Origin: Flavobacterium limi | GTDB lineage: Bacteria > Bacteroidota > Bacteroidia > Flavobacteriales > Flavobacteriaceae | Direction: 5' to 3' | Assembly (NCBI RefSeq): GCF_010645075.1 | Contig: NZ_JAADZV010000002.1 | Span: 372,001-436,000 of the forward strand | Length of the DNA stretch: 64,000 nt | Part shown: in pieces, positions 26,457 to 35,590 of the stretch | How positions within the stretch are numbered: position 1 is the first letter of the stretch | How the letters are laid out: every line of letters begins with the position of its first letter | The notes under the pieces: generated by a model | What the model saw: the letters and a program-made list of their open reading frames with translations, nothing else | What the model was told of the DNA's origin: nothing | Databases searched by the model: none | Translations under genes and position numbers: made by a program

Positions 26457-27326
26457 ATGAATAAAATCTACTCGTTATTTTTTCTATTATTTATTTTTTT
26501 TACAAGCTGTAAACAAAGCGAAGAAAGCAAAATACAAAAAACCTGCACAACTTATATAGAGGGCAGAATAGCTTTTGAAAATGGCGATACTTTAAAAATA
26601 AAACCAGTTGTCGGAGATACTCTTTACAGACAGATGCTTCTAAACCGTCAATATTCAAGACTTCTTGAATCTGATCTTGCAATAGGTCCAGAATTATTAA
26701 CTATAACACCAAAAACTGTTGAAATTAAAGGAAATAAGGCAACCTGCATTATGAACAGTCCGATGCCTTTCCAACTAAACTTAGTAAGAAGTAATGACCA
26801 ATGGAAAATTGTTGGGGAAAATGAGATATTTCCCAATGCTTATTCTATTGCTGCAATAGAGAAAAAAATAAGTGATTACAAAGTGTTTTTAAAAGGAAAA
26901 CCTGCTAGAGATCCTGTTTTTCAAATCACTAATCGTTTCTTTTATGATGTGAATAACTATTGTAAAAACAACAATTTAAATGCATTAAAAAACAATTGCG
27001 ACGATGCGACAGCAGATTTTGTGAAACATCTTTATGAGTATGCAAAAAAAAGATCTGGAGCCGATGTAATTAATGAAGAAATCAACAATCCGCATGCGGC
27101 GAGCGGAGATATTTCTTTTAAAGGAGATTTGGCTTATTATATGTTTTATCAGGAAAATGCTTCCGTGCTTCTTAAGAAAACAGGAGACACTTATAAAGTG
27201 ATTGGCTTTAACGGAATCAAATCTGCTTCGATAAGCAACCAAATGATGGAAGATCAATACGTAGAATTACTTAGAGCGGTAAGATTGGTGAAATCGGAAC
27301 AATATCGAAACAAAAATATTAAATAA
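26457..27326 (+). CDS. Hypothetical lipoprotein
   Basis: 289 residues with a strongly hydrophobic signal (IYSLFFLLFIFFTSC) and lipobox Cys20. The mature protein seems to contain two similar alpha+beta halves, each closing with a strand like QWKIVGEN (about 119) and TYKVIGFNG (about 242). This resembles tandem NTF2/SnoaL-like domains. No catalytic residues are recognised. It stands alone among remnants; upstream about 420 bp lack a gene. Confidence 0.7.
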   Translation: MNKIYSLFFLLFIFFTSCKQSEESKIQKTCTTYIEGRIAFENGDTLKIKPVVGDTLYRQMLLNRQYSRLLESDLAIGPELLTITPKTVEIKGNKATCIMNSPMPFQLNLVRSNDQWKIVGENEIFPNAYSIAAIEKKISDYKVFLKGKPARDPVFQITNRFFYDVNNYCKNNNLNALKNNCDDATADFVKHLYEYAKKRSGADVINEEINNPHAASGDISFKGDLAYYMFYQENASVLLKKTGDTYKVIGFNGIKSASISNQMMEDQYVELLRAVRLVKSEQYRNKNIK

Positions 27327-28083
27327 CGAAAAACCCAGCACCACTAAGTTTTCTTACTCAACGCTACGCAAATGTCTCTAACTTTACGCAATTTTTTATG
27401 TTCTTGCAATAAGTAAATTTCTCAAAAGTCTCCCGACTTTTTATTGACCGTTCTCAAATAATTAATACAAGAAAATATAAAGTCAAAGACTTTAACACGT
27501 TTCTGTTTTCAAATTTAATTTATACAATTCATCCAACAATTCCATTTCTTCTTCAGGCAATAACTGCAAAGTAATTTCAAGTAATGTTATTACATTAATA
27601 TCTGTGTTTACAGTATGACTTGGTAAACTTGGCGTATCATGATGAAGCAAAAAAATACTCGCCTTTACCAAATCTGAAACCATTAAGTTTAATTGGGTGT
27701 AACCGGATACTTTTAGTGCTACATCAAACGAATTATTAGTGTTGTTGTTTGGTTTTTTTTAACTTTTTAAACTTTTTCGACGTGTACATTGATTGAAGAA
27801 ATTCTACTATTTGTTCTATGTTGTGTTTCCATAATATCCTACTTTAGTTTTTTTAGTCTTTTTATTCTACTTTTTCAGAAACGAAATTACAGGTAATGGA
27901 TTACTTTTAGAGGATTCTATACAATCAGTTGTATACAACAGATGTAAAAATCAAAATAATAAGCCTTAAAAAAAAATCAAGAAATATATTATATTTGATA
28001 ATAACTAAATCTATTAAATGTTTTGCCTGGATTTTTTATTTATTACTTGCCCCTGTTAAAAAAAAATAAAACCTAATAAACCT
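27327..28083. other. Gene-poor AT-rich stretch
   Basis: About 750 bp whose only coding signal is the minus-strand frame at 27492-27758. The remainder shows no terminator, promoter or RNA gene I can support. Confidence 0.5.
27492..27758 (-). pseudogene. Small minus-strand gene, probably 5' damaged
   Basis: An ATG at 27683 would give 63 residues (MVSDLVKASIFLLHH...ELYKLNLKTETC). The same frame is open and protein-like upstream to 27758 (NNSFDVALKVSGYTQLNL), with no start codon. Just upstream, across an A-rich region with an A8 run, another frame offers METQHRTNSRISSINVHVEKV starting at about 27832. Joining them needs two frame changes, so either the gene is broken or the short form is used. 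It ends in a Leu/Glu-rich helix (EITLQLLPEEEMELLDELYK). Unknown function. Confidence 0.45.
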
Positions 28084-28677
28084 TTGACAAACAAAGATTC
28101 ATACAATAAAATTGTTGACAGCTGGATTAAAGCCAGAAACAATGCTATTGTAAACAAACCTATCATTCAATTTGCTTACCATATAAATTCAAAAGGAACT
28201 ATTTTAGACATTGGCTGCGGAACCGGAATGCCAATTGCCAAATATCTTTCTGATCGTAATTTTTCGATAACAGGAATAGACCAATCATCTAAAATGATTG
28301 AAACAGCCCAATCTGCAGGTATCAAAAACTCGGTATTTCACACTTGTGATTTTTTTGATTTTGAAACAGACAAAAAGTTCAACGGAATTATAGCCTGGGA
28401 TTCCCTTTTTCATTTTCCAAAAGAACGCCAGAACGAAATTTACAGCAAAGTATATCACTTATTAGCTCCCGGAGGTTATTTCCTTTTTACTCACGGAAAA
28501 GAAGAAGATGAACATATTGACAGCATGTTTGGAGAACAATTTTATTACAGCTGTCTGACAAAAGATTTTGTTCTCGGCTTAATGAAAGAACTTGGTTTTG
28601 AGATCCTATTTTCAATTGAAAATTTTGTTGAAGAAAATGACCAGCGTCATTGGGTTGTGCTGGCAAGAAAAAAGTAA
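28084..28677 (+). CDS. Class I SAM-dependent methyltransferase
   Basis: 197 residues. The start is a TTG at 28084 (reads MTNKDSYNKIVDSWIK), since an in-frame stop lies just upstream and no ATG fits. Motif I ILDIGCGTGMPIAKYL, motif II acidic GIDQSSKMIETA, and FHFPKERQNEIYSKVYHLL then GGYFLFTHG (post-motif III) mark a UbiE/Methyltransf_25-like fold. Small-molecule substrate unknown. No operon partner; cytoplasmic. Confidence 0.9.
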   Translation: MTNKDSYNKIVDSWIKARNNAIVNKPIIQFAYHINSKGTILDIGCGTGMPIAKYLSDRNFSITGIDQSSKMIETAQSAGIKNSVFHTCDFFDFETDKKFNGIIAWDSLFHFPKERQNEIYSKVYHLLAPGGYFLFTHGKEEDEHIDSMFGEQFYYSCLTKDFVLGLMKELGFEILFSIENFVEENDQRHWVVLARKK

Positions 28678-28906
28678 CAATTCCTATTTTACTGCTCCAA
28701 AAAGATAATTAACAATTATACTATTAAAGAGTGTTCACACACATACTTGTCCAGATATCCTTTCATACCAATTTTATACACCTTTTTCTAGCCTTTATAC
28801 CTAAATATAAAAGGCTCAATGCATTTTTTCAAAAGTCGGTTTTGTAATTGTTTAGTTTCAGGTCTTCAAAAGAGATAACTACAAAAATTAACTAAACAAA
28901 CCCAAG

Positions 28907-30352
28907 ATGAAAACAACAAAAAAGGTATTACTTTTAATTACGCTAATTTCCTTCTGTGCCTGTAAAAAGGATTCAAAGGAAGAAAAAAGTAATTATACAA
29001 CTGTAAAAAATAGTGTAGCTGTTTCCGAGTGTTTAGCTCCTGATAACTGGTTTAAAACAGTAAACAACACCCGGCAAACTCCTCCACCAAACGAGGGGCC
29101 AACAAGCGTATTTGCTGACAATGCAACAGTTACCAATTGCGATTTTCACCAATGGTCCTGGCAAAAATTTCTTTGGCTTACCAATGAAGTCAACGGAATG
29201 CCCTTTTTTATGACCAATCTGATTCAGGTGAATTCGTCAGGCCAGAGATTAGATCCAGGTAACGGAATTGTTTTAACGGATACTGCCCAGGCAAGTTCTG
29301 CTTCTGATATTTTGAAAACGCCTAATTATCCATCGGGAGTTCCCCGGTCTGCTACAGTTTATTATTCTATATTTATGGATAATCTGCTCTATACAACAAT
29401 GCTAAAATATGGTCCGATAGCAAAAAATGACCCTTTGAAAGTGAAAGACATAACTTTCCCGGTTGGCTCTTTAGAACTTAAAACCTCATGGATAGATGCG
29501 AGTGTTCTTAAAAATCCTTCTTCTTATTTTATCACTCAGGGAGTAATCAATGGAGTAAAAACCAGAGTGGCTCTTTTAGGAATGCATGTAGTTGGAGTTG
29601 TAGAAAATCATCCTGAATTTGTATGGGCTACATTTGAACATGAAAATCTTGCCCCTGCTTATGACTGGTCTAAGGCTACACCAACAACTGATGCACCGGT
29701 AACCAGTACAGTAGATTATCCTTTTTTTAATAAAAACAGCACTGCAACGGTTAAGAATATAACTTCAGGAAATGGGCTTTATACAGATGTTTTTTCACTT
29801 TATAAATATGGCGTCCCGGTTGAAAAAGCAATGAAAGGCTCTTTTAATGTTCAGCTTTTCATGAAAACCAGCCAAAATGGTTCAGAGAACTTAAATAACA
29901 TTCGGACTCTTAATCAAAGCGTAAAGTCACAGTTGAAAGGCATTTGGAATAATTATTTTTACAATGGTTCAATATGGATTAATACCGCTGGTTACAATAC
30001 CCCTCAGCAACAGGCTGCTTTATTAAATTCGTTAAGTTATAATCTTTCAAATTCAGAACCCGGAAAATTGACCCGAGGATCTATTGCAGCCTATAATATT
30101 ACTATGGAAACCTATGTTCAGGCAGGATTTGGAAAACCATCATCTATACACGCAAACACAGTTGATAATCTCGTTAATTGCTTCTCCTGCCATAATACGT
30201 ATTATGATAGCAATAAGTCTTCCCCACTCTATTTTAGCCACGTTTTTACAGGGTATGTACAAAATCTACAGGGCTTAAACAGACAACAAATCAAACAGGA
30301 ACATGTTAAGGAAATTGTCAGGGAATTCAATTTGCGTTTAAAATTAAAATAA
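28907..30352 (+). CDS. Lipoprotein with a single haem-c motif (CxxCH)
   Basis: 481 residues. The lipobox is SFCACKKD (Cys19-Cys20 region), after a short hydrophobic signal. The C-terminal part has NCFSCHNTYYDSNKSS at about 424-440, a CxxCH motif that would covalently bind haem c if the protein is periplasm-exposed, which the signal implies. The rest is a large domain with WSWQKFLWLTNEVNG and TWxDxS-like segments that I do not recognise; its fold is not classical cytochrome c. Likely a surface or periplasmic oxidoreductase-type lipoprotein. Monocistronic; a weak hairpin follows. Confidence 0.72.
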   Translation: MKTTKKVLLLITLISFCACKKDSKEEKSNYTTVKNSVAVSECLAPDNWFKTVNNTRQTPPPNEGPTSVFADNATVTNCDFHQWSWQKFLWLTNEVNGMPFFMTNLIQVNSSGQRLDPGNGIVLTDTAQASSASDILKTPNYPSGVPRSATVYYSIFMDNLLYTTMLKYGPIAKNDPLKVKDITFPVGSLELKTSWIDASVLKNPSSYFITQGVINGVKTRVALLGMHVVGVVENHPEFVWATFEHENLAPAYDWSKATPTTDAPVTSTVDYPFFNKNSTATVKNITSGNGLYTDVFSLYKYGVPVEKAMKGSFNVQLFMKTSQNGSENLNNIRTLNQSVKSQLKGIWNNYFYNGSIWINTAGYNTPQQQAALLNSLSYNLSNSEPGKLTRGSIAAYNITMETYVQAGFGKPSSIHANTVDNLVNCFSCHNTYYDSNKSSPLYFSHVFTGYVQNLQGLNRQQIKQEHVKEIVREFNLRLKLK

Positions 30353-30400
30353 CGAAATGGCCAATCACTTTAGTTTTTAAACCCTTTTTAAAATTTAACT

Positions 30401-30430
30401 AAAAACCACAGGCATCTGTTTGTGGTTTTA
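30401..30430. terminator. Bidirectional hairpin between convergent genes
   Basis: Stem AAAACCACA/TGTGGTTTT (30402-30410 with 30421-30429) between the convergent genes at 28907 and 30491. The T-run is short and mostly part of the stem. Confidence 0.65.
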
Positions 30431-30490
30431 ATGTTTTATATTGAATGATTTGACTTTTAATCTGTGAAATAAAAATCACTTACATTAAAA

Positions 30491-31282
30491 CTAAATAACA
30501 ATACATTCTGGCTGTTTTTCTTCAATTATTTGCAAATTAATTATTTTTTGAGCGACGTCTCCCCTTTCGAATAAACGAATAAACTTGAAAACAGCACTTA
30601 CAAAATATCCGGGATTCGAAACTAATCTGGCGATTTCGGCAATTCTTTTATCCCGGGCCTGAATGCAGACTTCTCTTTGATCTTCTGGAGTCACTACAAA
30701 CTCATTGGCAAACTTCCATGCGCCGTCTCGGGCAGTTTTCATGCTGAAGTCGATAAAAAAGTTGTCTATCTTGCCCGTTAATTTTAATATAATCGTAAGC
30801 GTTGGCCAGATTTTGATCAGGCATTTTTCGACATGAACAACCAGATTACTGAGAATAATATTTATTTGGTCGAAATCAGATTTTAAGTCCGTAATGTTTT
30901 CAGCGGTACTCACTTCAGCGGAAGCTACTCCTAAATCCAGATTTACGTGGGCGTTAATCCCGAGCAATAAATGCTGCAGTACTATTGGCCAGAAACGTTC
31001 TGCCTGCTGAAAGGAGAATTCCCAGCATTCAGATGCTTTTTCTTTGGATTTGTATTCGTAATACGCCCTTATATACCGATTAGCAAAAATAACATCTAAC
31101 TTTTCCATTCGTTCCCCATTCTGAAAAGAACCGTCTTTAATTCCTTCCTTAATTCTAACAGTAACTTCACGGTATAACATCGTAAACAAACCTACAGCGC
31201 TTTGTTCCAGTTTTGACACTTCAATAATTTCATCTAATAACTGAATGACTTCATCTATAGTTGTGGCTTGTTTTATATTCAT
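30491..31282 (-). CDS. DUF5995 family protein
   Basis: 263-residue all-helical protein without signal peptide. Landmarks are FTMLYREVTVRIKEGIKDG, FANRYIRAYYEYKSKEKAS, the conserved W..AF..A-type segment CWEFSFQQAERFWPIVLQHL, and GINAHVNLDLG, a hallmark of DUF5995 with a His that could bind metal. Function unknown; actinobacterial and Bacteroidota homologues are uncharacterised. Single gene, convergent with the lipoprotein at 28907. Confidence 0.85.
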   Translation of the reverse strand: MNIKQATTIDEVIQLLDEIIEVSKLEQSAVGLFTMLYREVTVRIKEGIKDGSFQNGERMEKLDVIFANRYIRAYYEYKSKEKASECWEFSFQQAERFWPIVLQHLLLGINAHVNLDLGVASAEVSTAENITDLKSDFDQINIILSNLVVHVEKCLIKIWPTLTIILKLTGKIDNFFIDFSMKTARDGAWKFANEFVVTPEDQREVCIQARDKRIAEIARLVSNPGYFVSAVFKFIRLFERGDVAQKIINLQIIEEKQPECIVI

Positions 31283-31505
31283 TTTTAATTGGTTAAGTTT
31301 AAATTAGTAAATAGCGAATATAATTATTTTCTTTTTCAAAGAACTTTATTTTGAAGTAATTATCTTGTTATTTTTTAATCACCGAAACTAATAAATCATA
31401 ATTTTATATAATCTGAACGAAATAATCTTGTAGCTTTTTTTTATTTACAAAAAACATCAATCTTTGTAAGACGGCTCATAATAACTTAACAGATATTATT
31501 TTAAC

Positions 31506-31886
31506 ATGGACACAAAATTTGAAGCAGGAATAAATATTGCTATAAAGATCCCTAAACAAAAATATGATAAAACCGTTGCTTTTTATCGTGATGTTTTGAA
31601 ATTAGAAGTGAACGAAGTACCTATAGAAAATCCTACTGTTTCAAAAACATATTCTGTTAAATTTGGAAACAATACCATTTGGTTAGACTGCGTTGACAAT
31701 TATACAAAATCAGATATCTGGCTACAGTTAACAACACCTGATGTCGGAAAAGCAGCCAGCTATCTAAAATTAAACGGTGTAGAAACGTGCGATGAAATCG
31801 AACAAATACCTGAAAATATGCATTGGATTATGGATCCTGCGGGTACAGTATTTAATTTACAAAAAAACGTAAATGATAAAGAATAA
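31506..31886 (+). CDS. VOC/glyoxalase-bleomycin resistance superfamily protein
   Basis: 126-residue protein with one vicinal-oxygen-chelate module pair: NIAIKIPKQKYDKTVAFYRDVLKLEV as beta-alpha-beta, then NTIWLDCVDNYTKSDIWLQL and MHWIMDPAGTVFNLQK, the typical closing strand (DPxGxxF). It probably dimerises to form a metal site. Substrate not predictable. 51 bp before a secreted-protein gene on the same strand. Confidence 0.85.
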   Translation: MDTKFEAGINIAIKIPKQKYDKTVAFYRDVLKLEVNEVPIENPTVSKTYSVKFGNNTIWLDCVDNYTKSDIWLQLTTPDVGKAASYLKLNGVETCDEIEQIPENMHWIMDPAGTVFNLQKNVNDKE

Positions 31887-31937
31887 TGTTTTTATAAAAA
31901 ATCAAAAATCAGTATTAAAACAACAAATAAGAAATCT

Positions 31938-32366
31938 ATGAAATTACTAATCTCCGCATTGTTACTGCTTTTCAACGTCGCTGTATTTGCACAATCAAAT
32001 CAATTTTCCGGGAATTATACACGTACTCTTGGTGAAGAAGGGAAGCATTTAATTGAATATAAACTCACTTTAAATCCAGATGGAACATTTGTATTTTATT
32101 CCTACTCAAACGTGAAAGGCGGAGTCCCGCAAGAAGCAAACAAATACGGAAAAGGAAAATGGATCGCAAAAGATAATCTTATTTCTTTTTTGACAAACAA
32201 ACAAGAAGATTTCGATGATAAATATACTTTGGACTTTAATAATTCAACAGCACGATTCATAACCAAAAATCCCAGAGATAAAAGCGACAAAGTCGTTAAG
32301 ACTAAACTTCAGTTTTTAGAATCAAAAATTTTCTGGATGGAAAGAATTGATCTTTTTAAAATATAA
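31938..32366 (+). CDS. Secreted hypothetical protein
   Basis: 142 residues. A signal peptide MKLLISALLLLFNVAVFAQS is followed by a small beta-rich, lipocalin-like domain (FSGNYTRTLGEEGK, TLNPDGTFVFYSYSN, GKGKWIAKDNLISFLT). This resembles uncharacterised Bacteroidota secreted proteins measuring about 130-150 residues. No catalytic residues are evident. Confidence 0.75.
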   Translation: MKLLISALLLLFNVAVFAQSNQFSGNYTRTLGEEGKHLIEYKLTLNPDGTFVFYSYSNVKGGVPQEANKYGKGKWIAKDNLISFLTNKQEDFDDKYTLDFNNSTARFITKNPRDKSDKVVKTKLQFLESKIFWMERIDLFKI

Positions 32367-32468
32367 TTCCGCTTGCCGATTTTTACCGGATCTATGCAAA
32401 TAGTATCTTAAAACCTTAGCAGCTTTTTTGCAAAAAATCCTTAATTTCGCTTTCAAATAAAAGAGAAA

Positions 32469-34769
32469 ATGAAGGTCTGTATTGCCGAAAAACCAAGTGT
32501 CGCACGAGAAATAGCAGCCGTTTTGGGAGCCAATACCAAACGTGACGGTTATTATGAAGGCAATGGTTATGCTGTGACCTACACTTTTGGACATTTATGT
32601 ACCTTAAAAGAGCCTAATGATTACAAACCGCACTGGAAAAGCTGGGATTTGAATAATCTGCCTATGCTACCCGAAAAATTCGAGACCAAAGTAGTTCAGA
32701 ATTCAGGTATCGAAAAGCAGTTTAAAATCATAAAAAGCCTTTTTGATAAAGCTGAACTAGTCATTAACTGTGGGGATGCCGGGCAGGAAGGAGAACTAAT
32801 TCAGCGCTGGGTGATGAACGAAGCACATTACAAAGGTGAAATAAAACGCTTATGGATTTCATCTCTGACAACTGAAGCTATAAAAGAAGGTTTTGACAAC
32901 TTAAAACCCTCTGAAAATTACGATAATTTATTCTACGCCGGATTTTCAAGAGCTATTGGTGACTGGTTATTAGGTATGAATGCAACACGCTTGTATACCG
33001 TAAAACATGGGGGATACAAACAAGTATTGTCAATTGGACGGGTGCAGACACCAACTTTGGCAATGGTTGTGGACCGATTTAAGGAAATTGAAAACTTCAA
33101 ACCACAACCTTACTGGGAATTACAGACTTTATACCGGGAAACACTTTTTAGTTATGAAGACGGCCGCTTCCTGAAAAAAGAAGATGGGGAAATTCTGGCG
33201 AAAAAAGTCAAAGAAAGTGAATTCGAAATTGTTTCCATTGACAAAAAAAACGGAAACGAATATGCACCAAAGCTTTTTGATTTAACGGGTTTACAGGTTT
33301 ACTGCAATCAAAAATTCGGTTTTTCAGCAGAAGAAACGCTTAAAATTGCACAGTCTTTATATGAGCAAAAGGTAATCACCTATCCAAGGGTTGATACAAC
33401 TTTCTTACCAAGTGATATTTATCCGAAAGTGCCTGGAATACTGCAAAAATTATCTAATTATGCAATGTTTACACAACCCATCTTAGAAAAGAAAATCAAA
33501 AAATCGCCTAAGGTTTTTAACGATAAAAAGGTAACAGACCACCATGCTATTATTCCAACCGGAATTGAGATTAATCTGCCCTACAATCAACAACAGGTTT
33601 ATGATATTATTGTAAAACGCTTTATTGCCGTTTTTTATGATGATTGTCTGGTTGCTAATACAACAGTTATAGGAAAGGCTGCCGATGTAACTTTTAAGGC
33701 AACCGGAAAACAGATTCTAAAAAAAGGCTTCCGGGTAGTTTTTGAAGATCCTAATGCCAAAGAAAAAGAACCCGATTTACTGCCAAATTTTCTTGTAGGT
33801 GAAAAAGGCCCGCATGAACCATCATTTCTTGAAAAAGAAACCAAACCGCCAAATCAGTTTACAGAAGCTACTTTATTGCGTGCCATGGAAACCGCAGGAA
33901 AACAGGTCGATGACGAAGATTTGCGTGAATTAATGAAAGAGAATGGTATCGGACGCCCATCGACACGGGCGAATATTATTGAAACACTTTTTAAACGTCA
34001 GTATATTGTTCGGAACAAAAAACAGGTTTTACCGACCGTAACGGGAATCCAGCTTATAGAAACAATTCAAAATGAATTAATCAAATCGGCAGAACTTACG
34101 GGTTCCTGGGAAAAACAGCTTAAAGACATTGAAAAAGGGACTTTCACCGCAGCAGCATTTATCAGAAACATGAAACGCATGGTGGAAGCTTTGGTAACTG
34201 AAGTCCGGAGCGAAACGAGACATGCTAATATTTCTCATGCAACAACAATTCAGAAACCAGTTGTTAAAGCAGAAAAAAAGAATGCAGCAGGAATTTTGGC
34301 AGAAACATGTCCAAAATGCCAAAAAGGAAAACTGATTAAGGGAAAATTGGCTTTCGGATGCAGTGAATATAAATCGGGCTGTGATTTTGTGCTGCCTTTC
34401 ATTTTTCATGACAAGAAAATTACGGAAAGCCAATATTTAAGATTAGTTCAAAAAGGTTCAACTGTAAATATAAAAGGTTTTAAAACTGATGATGGCACAG
34501 TTGAAGGTTTAATTCGATTTGAGGAAAATTATAAACTGAAATTAGAACCTAAAAAAACTGAGGCAAAGAAAACAACACAAGAAACATCTGACTCACTAAC
34601 CTGTCCGAAATGTAAAAAAGGCAAAATATTAAAAGGCAAAACAGCATATGGGTGCACTGAATACAAATCAGGCTGTGATTTCAAAGTCACTTTTGAAGAA
34701 GTGAGAGCAAAACTAAAAGATCAAAAACCAACGAAGGAATTAGTGTATTGTATTTTATGTGAAAAGTAA
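32469..34769 (+). CDS. topB: DNA topoisomerase III (type IA)
   Basis: 766 residues. The N-terminal Toprim begins MKVCIAEKPSVAREIAAVLG with the acidic motif CGDAGQEGELIQRW (about 101-114). The catalytic Tyr305 is in KVITYPRVDTTFLPSD, and SIGRVQTPTLAMVVDRF is the type IA core signature. Two zinc-ribbon-like C-terminal repeats, CPKCQKGKLIKGKLAFGC and CPKCKKGKILKGKTAYGC, each lie in a segment ending EYKSGC. It relaxes or decatenates negatively supercoiled DNA via a 5'-phosphotyrosine. It is chromosomal by context (no relaxase or transfer genes). It is followed within 30 bp by the heptamer array. Confidence 0.95.
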   Translation: MKVCIAEKPSVAREIAAVLGANTKRDGYYEGNGYAVTYTFGHLCTLKEPNDYKPHWKSWDLNNLPMLPEKFETKVVQNSGIEKQFKIIKSLFDKAELVINCGDAGQEGELIQRWVMNEAHYKGEIKRLWISSLTTEAIKEGFDNLKPSENYDNLFYAGFSRAIGDWLLGMNATRLYTVKHGGYKQVLSIGRVQTPTLAMVVDRFKEIENFKPQPYWELQTLYRETLFSYEDGRFLKKEDGEILAKKVKESEFEIVSIDKKNGNEYAPKLFDLTGLQVYCNQKFGFSAEETLKIAQSLYEQKVITYPRVDTTFLPSDIYPKVPGILQKLSNYAMFTQPILEKKIKKSPKVFNDKKVTDHHAIIPTGIEINLPYNQQQVYDIIVKRFIAVFYDDCLVANTTVIGKAADVTFKATGKQILKKGFRVVFEDPNAKEKEPDLLPNFLVGEKGPHEPSFLEKETKPPNQFTEATLLRAMETAGKQVDDEDLRELMKENGIGRPSTRANIIETLFKRQYIVRNKKQVLPTVTGIQLIETIQNELIKSAELTGSWEKQLKDIEKGTFTAAAFIRNMKRMVEALVTEVRSETRHANISHATTIQKPVVKAEKKNAAGILAETCPKCQKGKLIKGKLAFGCSEYKSGCDFVLPFIFHDKKITESQYLRLVQKGSTVNIKGFKTDDGTVEGLIRFEENYKLKLEPKKTEAKKTTQETSDSLTCPKCKKGKILKGKTAYGCTEYKSGCDFKVTFEEVRAKLKDQKPTKELVYCILCEK

Positions 34770-34797
34770 AAGGTAAAATTTTAGATGTTAAAGAATA

Positions 34798-34902
34798 CAC
34801 TTTTCACTTTTCACTTCTCACTTTTCACTTCTCACTTCTCACTTCTCACTTCTCACTTTTCACTTCTCACTTTTCACTTCTCACTTTTCACTTCTCACTT
34901 TT
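34798..34902. repeat. 15-unit heptamer tandem repeat (CACTTYT)
   Basis: Exactly 15 contiguous 7-bp units, each CACTTTT or CACTTCT (seven TT-type, eight CT-type), span 105 bp between topB and a lipoprotein gene. Just upstream, GTGAAAAGT within the last topB codons is the reverse complement of a unit junction, so the transcript could fold back. No coding frame is needed to explain it. Confidence 0.95.
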
Positions 34903-34965
34903 AAACAAATAAACAATTCTTTTTCATACTTTAGTAACCTAATAGAAATCCAAAAACTTCCAGAT

Positions 34966-35442
34966 ATGTTTCAGAAAATTACTCTTATCGCCCTTATCGT
35001 TATTTTTGTTTCCTGCCAGAAAAAAGAAACCGCTGAAAGAGACAAAATCAAAAAAGCAGACTGGTTAATTGGAAACTGGGAAAATACTTCTCCTGATGGT
35101 GTTCTTACTGAAAACTGGAAAAAAGTAAATGATAGTACTTTTAACGCTGCTTCCTATTTTATCAAAGGAAAAGACACTATTCATTTTGAAAACATTGTTT
35201 TAGCTCAAAAAGGTGAAAAACTAACCTATTTGGCAACTGTAAAAGGTCAAAATGATAATAAAACTGTAGCCTTTCCTTCAACATCAGAAACCGATACTAA
35301 ATTGATTTTTGAAAACCTGCAGCACGATTATCCTCAAAAAATCACTTATACTAAAGGTGCAAACAATACTTTGACAGCAGAAATTTCAGGAAAATTGAAT
35401 GGTAAGCAGACAACGGAGAGATTTATTATGAAGAAGAAATAA
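34966..35442 (+). CDS. DUF6265-like lipoprotein
   Basis: 158 residues. The signal ends in the lipobox FVSCQKKE (Cys17). The mature domain starts ADWLIGNWENTSPDGVLTE, the WLxGxW motif typical of DUF6265/lipocalin-like Bacteroidota proteins, and ends ERFIMKKK. Probably a small beta-barrel anchored in the outer membrane; ligand unknown. It starts 63 bp after the heptamer array. Confidence 0.82.
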   Translation: MFQKITLIALIVIFVSCQKKETAERDKIKKADWLIGNWENTSPDGVLTENWKKVNDSTFNAASYFIKGKDTIHFENIVLAQKGEKLTYLATVKGQNDNKTVAFPSTSETDTKLIFENLQHDYPQKITYTKGANNTLTAEISGKLNGKQTTERFIMKKK

Positions 35443-35479
35443 TTTTTTTGAAATAAAAAAAAGGAGTAGATAAAATCTC

Positions 35480-35498
35480 CAACGGATTAAATCCGTTG
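35480..35498. repeat. Short palindrome CAACGGATTAAATCCGTTG
   Basis: 19-bp palindrome (CAACGGAT, TAA, ATCCGTTG) followed by CTACAATATT. This form of AT-centred palindrome recurs in Flavobacterium intergenic DNA as far as I recall. Single copy here. Confidence 0.5.
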
Positions 35499-35590
35499 CT
35501 ACAATATTATATTTATTCCTTCAGAATTTATTTTGTGTTTTAAGATAAAAACTCAGAATCTTAGCATCTAAGCAACTTAACCTTGAAAAA

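Noticed and set aside
34798..34902. CRISPR array
   Set aside because: Units are 7 bp and contiguous with no spacers; no cas genes nearby.
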